Of a stretch of DNA of 64,000 nt, positions 41,716 through 51,530 are shown in pieces. A program made the position numbers and the translations under genes. The notes under the pieces were generated by a model. It was not told where the DNA came from, did not search any database, and worked only from the letters and a program-made list of their open reading frames with translations. Source of the DNA: Paenibacillus sp. A3 (GTDB taxonomy: Bacteria > Bacillota > Bacilli > Paenibacillales > NBRC-103111); assembly GCF_001399685.1 (NCBI RefSeq), contig NZ_JTHN01000021.1:1-64000 (forward strand), in the 5' to 3' direction. Every line of letters begins with the position of its first letter. Within the stretch, counting starts at the first letter, position 1.

Positions 41716-44700
41716 CGGAATCGTCCTCCTTGAGATGCAAGGGCGAAGTCACCAGCTTCATGAGGACAGGCTTTCCGTTCGTCACGATATAGCCGAAGTC
41801 GTCCCCAATATCCTGGTACAGCTCGCTGGTAAGCTTCCCGATCTTGAGCTGGTATTGATCTGCCATGCCGTTCCCCAGCCAAATCCCCTCGTTGGGGATC
41901 ACTTTCGCCTTAAACCAAGCTTCGTAGGATACGGACGAAATCGACGAAACGCGTTCGCAGATAATGAAATTCACCTGATACGGCACTTCGCCTTTCTCCA
42001 GAAGAACCCGGAGCTTATCTTTGGAATCCTCCGAGATTCGCGAGTTTAAGCTTGCCAGGGAGTGAATGATCCATGTCTGTTTGACAAAGGACGGAACCGG
42101 GCCCCCAGCGGCTATCGCATCCTTATACGTATTGTTGCGGTGGACGAGGGTATCAAATAACTGTGCAATAACTTGATCCCAATCCGTTGGATTTCCATAA
42201 TGGGTATAGGTTTTGAGCTCGTCATCCACCAGCTTATTATCCGGATCGATGACGGCAATTTCGGCTTCCGCTTTAGCGGATAGGACCTCGGCCAGCCCTT
42301 GGATAAAGCCCGTATTGTCGTTATTTTGAGACAGTACAAGCTGGATGTAATGCCGGTCAAAGTGAAAGCAAGCCGTCTGCAGACTGTTCTTCTCCACGCC
42401 CACCGGAATTTTCCCGGCCTTGCCGTACTTGATCTCATCCATCAAGAAATTTGCATCAATAAGCTCAGGCAGGATCGGAATTCTTCTTGCGACCGGCTCC
42501 GTCCATCTGGCGGCGTACTCTTCGCCATATTTGCGAATATGCTCGAAGCGGTTTTCGACATCACGATGCGTGTATGCGATTTGAAATTCATATACGCGAT
42601 CGGATTTCATAATGCCTCTCCCCTTAAACTTGGAGGGATAGACACCTTCCACATGACCGAGCACACTGGAATAGTCGGCGGCATCGTTAAGCTGAAGCAC
42701 GTACAATTGCTTAAAATTTTGCAAAACCCGGTACCGGACCGCGCCCGTATTCAATGCGGACAAAATGAAGTAAATCCCGTACTTCAAGCCTTCCCTCGTT
42801 AAGTAGGCCATTGCTTCTTCCTTATCCTCGAATAACTCCGCGAACGCCGAATAGTTATGAACGACAACGACAATGGAAGGAACGGCAGTCTGTGCCGATC
42901 TCATGTAGGACTGGTAATCGCCGCCATAATCTGCGAACCGCTTTTTCCGGTCCGCGGTCTCTTGATACAGCATCTTGAACAAATTATTGATTTTCTCCGC
43001 TTCGTACGAGAGCAGGACATCGCCCACATGCGGCGATTTGGAGAAGGCGCGCAAGGTCTCGGAAGCGAAATCTAAAATATATACATGGAGCTCGGACGGC
43101 GTATGCTCCTCCATCAGCGAGTACAGCAACGTGGTCAAGAACGTCGTTTTCCCGCTTCCCGCCGCACCGTAAATGACCGCATTACCTTCCTTGGACAGCG
43201 GGAATGTCATCGTAAACTGTCGCTGGTTGGCAGGGTCGTCTACTTGGCCGATCACGGGATTCAGCACACCGCGGGCTTGCTGCGAAGCCTTATGACTCTC
43301 TCTGAGCTCGTCAAGATAAATGAATTCCGGAAGCGGGTCCAGCCAGAGCGGCCGGACGCTGATCCGTTCTTCTTTGGCAATGGCCGCCAAATAGCGGTTC
43401 ACCTCGTCCAATTGCTTGGCCGGGTTATGGAATAATGTCTTTCGTTTATCGATTTTGACTTGTTTCACGACGCGTCCCAGATTGTCGATGACGGTCACGC
43501 TCTCGTCCTTGGCTTTCTCAACCCGATCCGTCGGGTAATAAGGCGCCCCTCCCCATGCGGATTGACCGAGCTCGAACAGCTCGTTGAAGCCAACCTGGAC
43601 ATAGAATCGCCCGGTGACGGACAGCTCGGCCGCATCCGGCCTTTTGATCACGTCCATACTATCGGCTTTCTCCTGCACCTTGAGACAAATGCGAAACTTG
43701 CTGTTGCTCCAAATCTGATCATCCACCACCCCGGATGGCTTCTGGGTCGCCAAGATCAAGTGAATGCCCAAGCTTCTGCCGATACGTGCCGCGCTGACCA
43801 GCTGCTCCATAAATTCAGGCTGCTGTGTCTTCAATTCCGCGAACTCGTCCGATATGATAAACAAGTGCTGCAGCGGCTCCATAACCTTCCCATCCCGGAA
43901 CAGCCTCTGATATTTGTAGATGTCCATGCTGCTCATGTTCAACCGCTTGCTCGTTTCGCTAAAGATCGCTTGTCTTCGCTTGAGCTCGCTCTGGATGGAA
44001 ACCAGGGATCGCTTAACCGCCGCACCGTCCAAGTTCGTAATCGTTCCCGCCAGATGAGGCAAATTGGAGAATGCGCCGGCCATCCCCCCGCCTTTATAGT
44101 CGATCAGAATAAAAGCCACCTCATGCGGATGATAGTTTACGGCGAGCGAAAGAATGAACGTCATCATAAACTCGCTTTTCCCGGAACCGGTCATCCCCGC
44201 AATCAAGCCATGCGGACCGTGGTATTTCTCATGCAAGTCCAGGTAAAAAAGTTCACCGGTCGTATCCACCCCGATCGGAGTTTGGAGGGATAAGGCAGGA
44301 TCATGATCCCGCCATCTCGTCAGCGCATTCAGATGCTCGACTTTCCCCACCTCGAACAAATCGAGAAAGGTCAGCATGGCAGGCAGCGTATAGCCTGCTC
44401 CCGAACGATCCAGTTGAATATTGGCCAGTTGCACGGCAAGCTGGAGCTCGTCCTGAATGGTATACGGATGAGGCTGAAACGTAATATGCTTCCCGGAAGT
44501 ATCGTCCTTATCATATATTTTCGAATGATCTCCTTCAAACTCCACGACCAGCGAGCACTCTTTGGGCAAGTTTTTCAGTTCGTCGTACAGATGGATCACG
44601 CTAATGCCTATGCTCTTTTTTTGCTTCCGTATATAATTCATCATCTCCGCCTTGCCGGCCAGGCTCTTATCGATCGCGAAGACGACGTAGTGCGGCATAA

Positions 44701-46327
44701 CTTCCTTAAACTCTTCCTCCGCAGCTATGCTCTCTCTTCGGGCGATTTCTTTTTCGAAAAAGACGGACAGCTCCTTTACCTCGCCCGGCTCCGTCGCGAT
44801 AAATCGGATGGACTTATCGTCGCTCCAAACGTGAGGCAGCCATTTTACGAATTCCCACGTCTTGCCTTCCTTCTTGTCATAGATGAAGACTAGCTTTAAT
44901 TCATCATAACTATGAAGCGCCGCAAGCTGGACAATGAACCCTTTGACCGCATCGACAACTTCAACTCTTGTGCCGATCATCCCGCTAATCCAATCCTCCG
45001 TTAGCGAAAGCGGTATAGGCACCTGCTCCAACATTTTTGGTTCCTCCATGAGCTGATACAGCTCCTCTTGAAGCCCGTCGTCTTCAAGTGAGAATCTTTT
45101 CTCCGGAAATTTCAACACAATCCGAAGTGGCAGATTGCCCAGTCCAAGGCGTACCTTCAAAAAATCGTTTTGTCTGCGGGTCCGCTCCCATAGGGTCCGC
45201 TTGCGCAGCTTGATTCGCGAAACACATTCCTCAAGCGTAACCAGATTTTCATGCAGGACTTGGCGCTGGCGTTCTCCGGTATCCCGTATCTTTTGTCGCA
45301 CCTCCCCAATATAAAGCCTGTACTTCTCCTGCCTGACTCTTTCCTGCTTGAGTCTCTTCTTGGCTTCATGCCGTCTCGTCAAAACGGGCCATAGAATCGT
45401 ACCCAGCAGGACGCTGAAGGACATGACAAGGGTCGGCATCGCATTCATGATTTTGCCGTTGGATTGCAGTGCGTTATGCAGAGAATACAGTCCGGTAAAC
45501 AATGAAGCCATGCCCATCGTAATGGACGGACCGAGCATGAGCATAAGCGGAGTTTGTTCCAGATTCACCTGGGGCGGCGGTGCGTCGATCTTGATCTCGA
45601 CACGGTCGATTTCCTTGAGAAACCTTGGAGAACGGTAAAACAAATCGCCTTCCGGCACCTCGTCGTCGATTTCATCCTCCGCATTCGGAACCGCAGGATA
45701 CGGTTTAACGCACGTTCTAAGGACATCGGGATTACAGCTCATCTGGCCGTCCGGATTATTTATGGCAATGAATCCGCTGCCGACAATGATCTTCAAGCCG
45801 ACGATATAGATCATATCCCCGGGTTTCAAAATCTGCTCCGTCGTTCTCTTCCCGTTCACAAACGTTCCGTTCGAGCTCCCCGTATCGCGGATCGCGATTG
45901 ACGTTTCGGAAACGAACAGCTCCGCATGCACGGAGGAGGTATACTTATTCGCGTACCTGATCTCGCAGCCGTCCGCACGGCCGATCTTTATTTTCCCTCT
46001 ACCGGGCAAGCTATACCTTCGAAATATCTTCCGATCGGCAGACACCGGTTCGGCGAGAAGAATCGCAATTTCATCCGTTTTCTTCAAAAGGACGCTATAA
46101 ATCGTCAGGGGCTCGACGGCAAGCTCCCTTACTTTGCGGCTCCCGGCATCCAGAACGACCGCATGTGGATTCGACTTGAGAATCCATTGGCCCTCCACGC
46201 CTTCGACCCCGATCACCCGTTCCTCGTAACCCAAGAGGTTCGTCTGAGTGACCCAATACTGCCCGGACTTCTTTTCAGGCAGCACGCACGTATAGACTTC
46301 ATTTTCCTTTAGCAAGGATAGCTGCAT
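41708..46327 (-). CDS. essC: EssC/YukBA-type ATPase of type VII secretion
   Basis: 1539 residues. An N-terminal FHA region (about 95-205: GRADGCEIRY, SSVHAEL, DTGSSNGTFVNG) is followed by two membrane helices (near 255-310), a linker and three FtsK/SpoIIIE ATPase modules. Module 1 has an intact Walker A, GMTGSGKS near 710. Module 2 has GAAGSGKTT near 1055. Module 3 (about 1310-1500) has no clear Walker A, as is common. The protein motors WXG100 substrates across the membrane. Other membrane components (EssA, EssB, EsaA) are not in the window. A promoter and a terminator-like leader lie upstream. Confidence 0.95.
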   Translation of the reverse strand: MQLSLLKENEVYTCVLPEKKSGQYWVTQTNLLGYEERVIGVEGVEGQWILKSNPHAVVLDAGSRKVRELAVEPLTIYSVLLKKTDEIAILLAEPVSADRKIFRRYSLPGRGKIKIGRADGCEIRYANKYTSSVHAELFVSETSIAIRDTGSSNGTFVNGKRTTEQILKPGDMIYIVGLKIIVGSGFIAINNPDGQMSCNPDVLRTCVKPYPAVPNAEDEIDDEVPEGDLFYRSPRFLKEIDRVEIKIDAPPPQVNLEQTPLMLMLGPSITMGMASLFTGLYSLHNALQSNGKIMNAMPTLVMSFSVLLGTILWPVLTRRHEAKKRLKQERVRQEKYRLYIGEVRQKIRDTGERQRQVLHENLVTLEECVSRIKLRKRTLWERTRRQNDFLKVRLGLGNLPLRIVLKFPEKRFSLEDDGLQEELYQLMEEPKMLEQVPIPLSLTEDWISGMIGTRVEVVDAVKGFIVQLAALHSYDELKLVFIYDKKEGKTWEFVKWLPHVWSDDKSIRFIATEPGEVKELSVFFEKEIARRESIAAEEEFKEVMPHYVVFAIDKSLAGKAEMMNYIRKQKKSIGISVIHLYDELKNLPKECSLVVEFEGDHSKIYDKDDTSGKHITFQPHPYTIQDELQLAVQLANIQLDRSGAGYTLPAMLTFLDLFEVGKVEHLNALTRWRDHDPALSLQTPIGVDTTGELFYLDLHEKYHGPHGLIAGMTGSGKSEFMMTFILSLAVNYHPHEVAFILIDYKGGGMAGAFSNLPHLAGTITNLDGAAVKRSLVSIQSELKRRQAIFSETSKRLNMSSMDIYKYQRLFRDGKVMEPLQHLFIISDEFAELKTQQPEFMEQLVSAARIGRSLGIHLILATQKPSGVVDDQIWSNSKFRICLKVQEKADSMDVIKRPDAAELSVTGRFYVQVGFNELFELGQSAWGGAPYYPTDRVEKAKDESVTVIDNLGRVVKQVKIDKRKTLFHNPAKQLDEVNRYLAAIAKEERISVRPLWLDPLPEFIYLDELRESHKASQQARGVLNPVIGQVDDPANQRQFTMTFPLSKEGNAVIYGAAGSGKTTFLTTLLYSLMEEHTPSELHVYILDFASETLRAFSKSPHVGDVLLSYEAEKINNLFKMLYQETADRKKRFADYGGDYQSYMRSAQTAVPSIVVVVHNYSAFAELFEDKEEAMAYLTREGLKYGIYFILSALNTGAVRYRVLQNFKQLYVLQLNDAADYSSVLGHVEGVYPSKFKGRGIMKSDRVYEFQIAYTHRDVENRFEHIRKYGEEYAARWTEPVARRIPILPELIDANFLMDEIKYGKAGKIPVGVEKNSLQTACFHFDRHYIQLVLSQNNDNTGFIQGLAEVLSAKAEAEIAVIDPDNKLVDDELKTYTHYGNPTDWDQVIAQLFDTLVHRNNTYKDAIAAGGPVPSFVKQTWIIHSLASLNSRISEDSKDKLRVLLEKGEVPYQVNFIICERVSSISSVSYEAWFKAKVIPNEGIWLGNGMADQYQLKIGKLTSELYQDIGDDFGYIVTNGKPVLMKLVTSPLHLKEDDSDG

Positions 46328-46390
46328 AGGTCACTCACCTTCTTTCGAACAGATGATCGGACAAATATTTACAAAATTTTCTATCCTGGA

Positions 46391-46440
46391 GCACAAAAAA
46401 ACCGCCCTATCCATGGTTAAATACACATGAATAAGGCGGT
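46391..46440 (-). terminator. Terminator-shaped hairpin in the essC leader (possible attenuator)
   Basis: On the minus strand ACCGCCTTATTCATG pairs with CATGGATAGGGCGGT (two mismatches), followed by TTTTTT. It lies about 20 bases after the predicted start of the minus-strand promoter at 46466-46494 and 64 bases before essC. It could be an attenuator, or the 3' end of a short RNA. Confidence 0.6.
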
Positions 46441-46465
46441 GCTTCCGCTTTCGATCATTGGTTGT

Positions 46466-46494
46466 ATAATATCATTTCCTGCCAAAATCTGCAA
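46466..46494 (-). promoter_or_regulatory. Sigma-A promoter of the type VII operon
   Basis: On the minus strand TTGCAG (46489-46494), spacer exactly 17, TATTAT (46466-46471). The start site would be near 46459. On the plus strand TTGACA at 46507-46512 and TATAAT at 46465-46470 are seen but do not form a well-spaced pair for the MCP gene. The 46328-46686 gap holds no other feature I can support. Confidence 0.6.
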
Positions 46495-46686
46495 TAGAGA
46501 TTTTATTTGACAAACATATCAATACGCTGGATGGTACAGAAATTAATAGAAACTTTATACAAAAAACGACGTAACGGCTGCGAAACGGGCTGGAATAAGA
46601 AGGAATTTACCATTGGATTGTCGAATTGGTATTATTCTGAAAACCATATCCAATATAAAAATAGCATAACCGAGGGGGCTCGTACG

Positions 46687-48384
46687 ATGCGCTGGACTGT
46701 CAGTAGAAAGCTTGCTTTGGGATTCCTTACCATGTTGCTTCTTACTACCATCACCGCCGTTCTTGCTTTAAACCGTATGATGTTTATCCAAAACCGCGTT
46801 GAACAAGTTACCGAAAACTCGATGCCCAAGGTGAAAGAAATCAACCGGATTTATTTCGAGACGGAGCATGTGCTTAATCTGGTGTTCCGCCACAAAGACA
46901 GTACCGATGCTGCAGCACGCAAAACCCTTGAGGATGAAATCGGCGCAAGCTACGCCTTGGTCGAATCGACGGTACAGCAGTACGAGTCCCAGATCACAGC
47001 CGACGAAGAACGAAGCAATTTTGCTTCCTTCAAGGAAAGTTGGGACGAATTCAAAAAGAACACGCAAAAAACGTTAGTCACCAGCCGCAGCAACCCCCAG
47101 CAAACCATGATCCTGATCGATGCCGGCCACCGTATTTTCGACGAAATGCAGAAGCATTTGACCAGTCTGGTCGAATGGAACCACAAGCAGGCTGAAACCT
47201 CCGCACTGGAAGCAAAAAAAGCATATAAGGATAGCTTGATATGGGTATATGTCATTCTCGGAATCAGTGTGGCTGTCGCCGTCGGAATCAGCACGTTGTT
47301 CCTCCTCCTGATTGCCCGCCCGCTGCGTCTGGTCACTGGCAGTATCGTACGGGTCGCGGACGGCGACCTGACCGTTCCGCCGCTGTCTGTGAAAAGCCGC
47401 GATGAAATCGGCCAACTGGCCGACGCTCTGAACCGCATGGTTCGCGAGCTTCATTCGGCGATCAGCCGCTCTTCGGAAACCTCGCACCAGGTCACGCAGC
47501 TGGCCGATTCGCTGGCGGCCGATGCCAGTCAAACGACGATCGCCGCGCAGCAGATTGCCGACGCCTCGCGGCAGGTCGCCGGAGGAGCGCAGGCACAGCT
47601 GACGACCTCGAAAGAAACGGCCGTCGTCATGGAAGAAATGGCCGCAGGAATCGGTCGGATTTCAGAGGCAACCTCGGAAATGGCGGAGCAGTTCCAAACG
47701 ACAGCCGCCAATGCGGTAAAAGGCACGGAGTCGATGGACGAAGCGGAAGAGCAGATGAACGCCATTTCCACAACAACCACGCAGACCTCGGAACGCATGG
47801 AACGGCTGAGCAAACGGTCCGACGAAATCGGAGGCATTGTGAAATTGATCTCCGAGATCGCTTATCAGACGAATTTGCTGGCCTTGAACGCTTCGATTGA
47901 AGCGGCAAGAGCCGGGGAAAGCGGCAAAGGCTTCGCGGTCGTCGCCGCCGAGGTGAAGAAGCTGGCCACCCAATCCGAAGCGGCCGCCAAGGACATTACC
48001 CAGCGCATCCGCTTGATTCAAGAGGAAACAAAAGAAACGGCCGGAGCGATCCGCGAGGTTACGGAGCAGGTTACGGCGGGTATCCATCTGGTAAGCGACT
48101 CCGGCCGCAGCTTCCGCGACATTGCCTCCTCAATTGAGCAACTGAACGGACATATTCAGGAAGTGTCCGCCACGGCGGAAGAAATGGCGGCGACCACCGA
48201 GCAGATTACCGCCTCGGTCACGTCCACGGCGATGATCGCCCAGACCTCCAGCGACAGCACGGAAAGCGTCGCCGCCGCTTCGAACGAGCAGTTCGCTTCG
48301 ATGGAACGCATCTCCGGCAGCGCGGAGTCGCTTACACTGCTTGCGGGAGAGCTTCGCGAGAGCATTCGCCGCTTCCGGCTGTAG
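46687..48384 (+). CDS. Methyl-accepting chemotaxis protein
   Basis: 565 residues. A transmembrane helix ([21 protein letters not shown], 7-27) precedes a four-helix-bundle-type sensor domain of about 150 residues outside the cell. A second helix (about 185-210) and HAMP (residues about 212-265) follow, then a long cytoplasmic signalling coil with the conserved hairpin tip [31 protein letters not shown]. The ATG at 46687 follows GAGGGGG; reading from 46507 would add a non-membrane N-terminus and is rejected. The ligand is unknown. It is a stand-alone gene between the type VII locus and the riboside operon. Confidence 0.93.
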   Translation: MRWTVSRKLALGFLTMLLLTTITAVLALNRMMFIQNRVEQVTENSMPKVKEINRIYFETEHVLNLVFRHKDSTDAAARKTLEDEIGASYALVESTVQQYESQITADEERSNFASFKESWDEFKKNTQKTLVTSRSNPQQTMILIDAGHRIFDEMQKHLTSLVEWNHKQAETSALEAKKAYKDSLIWVYVILGISVAVAVGISTLFLLLIARPLRLVTGSIVRVADGDLTVPPLSVKSRDEIGQLADALNRMVRELHSAISRSSETSHQVTQLADSLAADASQTTIAAQQIADASRQVAGGAQAQLTTSKETAVVMEEMAAGIGRISEATSEMAEQFQTTAANAVKGTESMDEAEEQMNAISTTTTQTSERMERLSKRSDEIGGIVKLISEIAYQTNLLALNASIEAARAGESGKGFAVVAAEVKKLATQSEAAAKDITQRIRLIQEETKETAGAIREVTEQVTAGIHLVSDSGRSFRDIASSIEQLNGHIQEVSATAEEMAATTEQITASVTSTAMIAQTSSDSTESVAAASNEQFASMERISGSAESLTLLAGELRESIRRFRL

Positions 48385-48394
48385 GACTGTTCGC

Positions 48395-48426
48395 AAAAAA
48401 GCACCTGCTTTTGCAAGCAAGTGCTT
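48395..48426 (-). terminator. Terminator of the riboside operon
   Basis: On the minus strand AAGCACTTGCTT-GCAA-AAGCAGGTGCTT is followed by TTTT. It lies downstream of the kinase gene and also just after the MCP stop, where it could work for that gene from the other side, though less well. Confidence 0.75.
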
Positions 48427-48434
48427 GGGCCAAC

Positions 48435-49325
48435 CTATAATACTTCCGACAACATGGGGATCGCGTCCTGCGCTCCCAAACGGGTCACCGCAATGGACGA
48501 GGCGCGCTGGGCGATATCCACCGCTTCGTCCATGCTTTTGCCGGCGATGATCATTGCGGCCAGCGTGCCGGAGAACGTATCCCCGGCCGCCGTCGTGTCG
48601 ACGGCTTCAACCTTGCGCGCTTCCTTATATACGTTCTCCGTTCCGTTATAGTACACGATGCCCTTTTCTCCGAGTGTAATGAGCGGATAGCGAATCCCTT
48701 TGGCCCGCAGCTTGTTCAACGCCTCAATAGCATCGTCGGTGCTCCGGATCTCGACACCCGTGTAGATGCGGCATTCGATTTCGTTCGGCGTAAAATAATC
48801 CACACCCTGCAAAATCGCTTCGTCGATCGGGACCGCAGGCGCCGGATTCAGGAAAATCGGCACTTGGCCTTTCACCAAATGAATCACCTCATAAACCGTC
48901 TCCATTGGTATTTCCAGCTGCAGCATGACGGCCGCGGCTGAAAGCAGCTCCTGCTGGTACCCTCGAATATAGCCGGGGGAGACTTCGCTGTTTGCTCCGC
49001 CGTCGAGAATGATGCTGTTATTTCCGTTGCATACGGTGATGGCTGCCACGCCTGTCGTCACATTCGGCTCGCGCTTGAGAAAGTCCGTGCGCACGCCAAA
49101 GCCGCTAAGCCGATCGATCAGGGACTGGCCGAAAATATCGTCGCCCACCTTCCCCATAAACCACGTTTCGGCGCCCATCTTGGCGCAAGCGACCGCTTGA
49201 TTGGCCCCTTTACCGCCGGGAGCGAGGAAAAATCCGTCGCCCCGCATCGTCTCCCCGATTTCGGGAAGACGGCTCGTCCGCATGACCATATCCATATTCG
49301 CACTGCCGACAACCATAATTTTCAT
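48435..49325 (-). CDS. Ribokinase-like PfkB-family sugar kinase
   Basis: 296 residues. PfkB signatures are GGKGANQAVACAKMG (near 38) and DTTAAGDTFSGTLAA (near 245, with the catalytic aspartate). The length and the early GSANMDMV are ribokinase-like. It phosphorylates a sugar, probably ribose, released by the ADP-ribosylglycohydrolase-family proteins encoded upstream in the same operon (42 bases away). In E. coli a PfkB kinase and such a hydrolase also pair, in yegUV. The exact sugar cannot be read. Confidence 0.88.
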   Translation of the reverse strand: MKIMVVGSANMDMVMRTSRLPEIGETMRGDGFFLAPGGKGANQAVACAKMGAETWFMGKVGDDIFGQSLIDRLSGFGVRTDFLKREPNVTTGVAAITVCNGNNSIILDGGANSEVSPGYIRGYQQELLSAAAVMLQLEIPMETVYEVIHLVKGQVPIFLNPAPAVPIDEAILQGVDYFTPNEIECRIYTGVEIRSTDDAIEALNKLRAKGIRYPLITLGEKGIVYYNGTENVYKEARKVEAVDTTAAGDTFSGTLAAMIIAGKSMDEAVDIAQRASSIAVTRLGAQDAIPMLSEVL

Positions 49326-49367
49326 CGGATTCCGCCCTCTTCGTTACAAATTCACCGGACCGGACTT

Positions 49368-51473
49368 CTAGAGCTCCGTGACCCGGATATTGCTGTAGTA
49401 GGCTCTCGCCGCGCCCAGGGTGCTGACTCCGTACATGCCGTAGCCGAACGTACCGTCCGTATGCTGCAGGATTTGCTCCCCGTTGATGAACAGCGTGATG
49501 ACCTGCCCTTGCACCGTCACCTTGAATTCATAGTTCTGCCCAAACTGCCATGGGTAACTCGCTCCGGTCAGTTTAGTATAACCGAAATCGTTCAGGTAGA
49601 GGGAGACTTGATCTTTGCCGTCAAAGCCCGCATGATACCCGCGCATCGCTCCTTGAGCGCGAACCGCCACCAGATGCGAATCGCCGATTTGCGGATTCAG
49701 GTCCAAGGTTACCGTATAATCCGTGGCAAAATAGTTGCCCGTATACGCTTCGCTTGGCTCGGCGGTCATCAAATACATCGAGTTGTCTACCAGACTCCAA
49801 GCGCCGTGATTATGGGCAAAAGGCGTCACGCAGCCAAAATCGCCCGACTGTTTACGGAAATCGATCGTATAATCCGCTTTGCCGGAAATCCGGAATTCGT
49901 CGATAAAGATGCGGCCCAAGCTTTTCGGCTTGCGCGTCGAATACGATTCGAGCACGATGCCGACCTCGTCGATCAGCTCGCCTTCCGAATCCGGAATGAC
50001 GAACTCCACCTTAATCCACTCTTGGTTCACGAGCTTGACATAGCCTTGGACGAGCTCTTTCTTGCTTTTGTGCAGCCGGACGTAAGGAGCAATCCCCATC
50101 GTCTCGTTGCCGCCCCATTGATCCAGATAAATGTTCATCGATACTTTCTGACCCGAGTACGCTCTCGGTGCAAACGTCGGCGAATACCGCTCGTCGCTGA
50201 AGTCGGCGCGGGTGTAGAAAGGCTTGTAAAAGACTTTCGACTTCTCGCCGCGGGTCATGCGGTCAAAGATGACTTCGAGCGAGCCTGTGCCGCGGAAGGC
50301 TTTCTCGATCGAATGCCGCGCCTGACAAAAGAACGGATCGGATACCCGGATATTGTGCGTCGACCCCGGCAGCTCGAAATCAAAATAAATGTCGCGTTCC
50401 GTAAAGCTGTCAGCGATTTCCTGCGGGCACGGCTCCTTCGCCAGACGATAGCCCAAAATCGTCAATTCCTTGGCATACGTAGGAATATCCAAAATGTTCA
50501 GGTAGCCGGAGATGCCCGACATCACGATGGAATCGTTGATGGGCTTGCGGTACTTGTCCGCGATGCCTTCCAAGCCGCATGCGACGCCGAGCACGGTGCC
50601 GACGTTGCCCGCATTGCAGTCGGTATCCCAGCCGCACATCGTGGCGATTTCCACCGTCCGGTTGAAGTCGCCCTGACCGTAAATCATGGCCAGCACGCAA
50701 ACGCCGGCATTCGGAATAATGTGGCAAACGCCGGTATATTTGTCGTAGCCCCAGTCTCTTTCGAGCATGTCGCGGCAAGCCCGGAAATCGTCCGGATGCT
50801 GCGCGTGGAATTCCAGCACCGCTCTCGACACTTGCGCGTAGAGCGAATCCGTAGGAATTTGAGCGAGCCCCGCTTCAATAATCTGGCGGATATCCGACGT
50901 TTCGAACGCTTTGGAGATCGCCGCGCAGAAAAATCTCGCGCCCAGCACCCCTTCGCCGTCGTGCGATACGCGGGCCGCAGCTTCGCCGAAATCGGCGGCT
51001 TTCTTCGGATTGCACGGATTCACGAGGCCCCACGTATCGATGAAAATTTGCCCGCCGATCTGCTCGGCGATAATAAGCCCGTTCTGCTCGATCGAGCCGG
51101 ATTGCGGGGCAGGAATCCCTTTTTTCAGGTTGATGTAAGCGGTATGCTCCGTGCTGACGCCATAGCCGCCCCACCAGAACATTCCGATCCCTTCGCGGGC
51201 GTAGTTCAACCAGGCGCGAGCCACGTCGTTCGGGGTAATATCGCGGTCGACCGCATCGTCATACAATGCCCGCAGAAAATAATACGGACCGTTCGCGTCG
51301 TCATCGGCAGCGAAGTTTTTGAATTCCTTCACGTAGTCCGTAATCTCGCCGTACGTATTTTTGATCCGCTCATAAGTCCAGATCGTCGGCTCCACCGGCG
51401 CGCCCAGCCTTATGCCAATATTCATGCCCAAATAACCTGCATAAACTTTCTCTAAATAATTCGAAGGAATCAT
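49368..51473 (-). CDS. ADP-ribosylglycohydrolase-family protein with C-terminal LamG-like domain
   Basis: 701 residues. Residues about 1-380 are an ADP-ribosylglycohydrolase fold with metal-binding DDDANGPY and CGWDTDCNAGNVGTVLG. The central part (about 390-560) is a beta-rich region. The C-terminal 150 residues are LamG/concanavalin-like (FATDYTVTLDLNPQIGDSHLVAVRAQG). No signal peptide is seen. The start ATG at 51473 has AAAGGCGGTG upstream; the reading from 51668 would translate the palindromic repeat and is rejected. Probably a hydrolase of an N-riboside, whose product goes to the adjacent kinase. The carbohydrate-like binding domain is unusual for this family. Confidence 0.8.
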   Translation of the reverse strand: MIPSNYLEKVYAGYLGMNIGIRLGAPVEPTIWTYERIKNTYGEITDYVKEFKNFAADDDANGPYYFLRALYDDAVDRDITPNDVARAWLNYAREGIGMFWWGGYGVSTEHTAYINLKKGIPAPQSGSIEQNGLIIAEQIGGQIFIDTWGLVNPCNPKKAADFGEAAARVSHDGEGVLGARFFCAAISKAFETSDIRQIIEAGLAQIPTDSLYAQVSRAVLEFHAQHPDDFRACRDMLERDWGYDKYTGVCHIIPNAGVCVLAMIYGQGDFNRTVEIATMCGWDTDCNAGNVGTVLGVACGLEGIADKYRKPINDSIVMSGISGYLNILDIPTYAKELTILGYRLAKEPCPQEIADSFTERDIYFDFELPGSTHNIRVSDPFFCQARHSIEKAFRGTGSLEVIFDRMTRGEKSKVFYKPFYTRADFSDERYSPTFAPRAYSGQKVSMNIYLDQWGGNETMGIAPYVRLHKSKKELVQGYVKLVNQEWIKVEFVIPDSEGELIDEVGIVLESYSTRKPKSLGRIFIDEFRISGKADYTIDFRKQSGDFGCVTPFAHNHGAWSLVDNSMYLMTAEPSEAYTGNYFATDYTVTLDLNPQIGDSHLVAVRAQGAMRGYHAGFDGKDQVSLYLNDFGYTKLTGASYPWQFGQNYEFKVTVQGQVITLFINGEQILQHTDGTFGYGMYGVSTLGAARAYYSNIRVTEL

Positions 51474-51530
51474 GTTCCGTGCACCGCCTTTAAAAATATT
51501 GAACCTGGAAGATAGGCCAATGGCAAACCG

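Noticed and set aside
46507-46686. Longer N-terminus for the MCP
   Set aside because: It lacks a ribosome binding site and would bury the first membrane helix; ATG 46687 follows GAGGGGG.
49197-51455. A 752-codon plus-strand open frame over the kinase and hydrolase genes
   Set aside because: Antisense shadow; the minus-strand genes show PfkB and ADP-ribosylglycohydrolase motifs.
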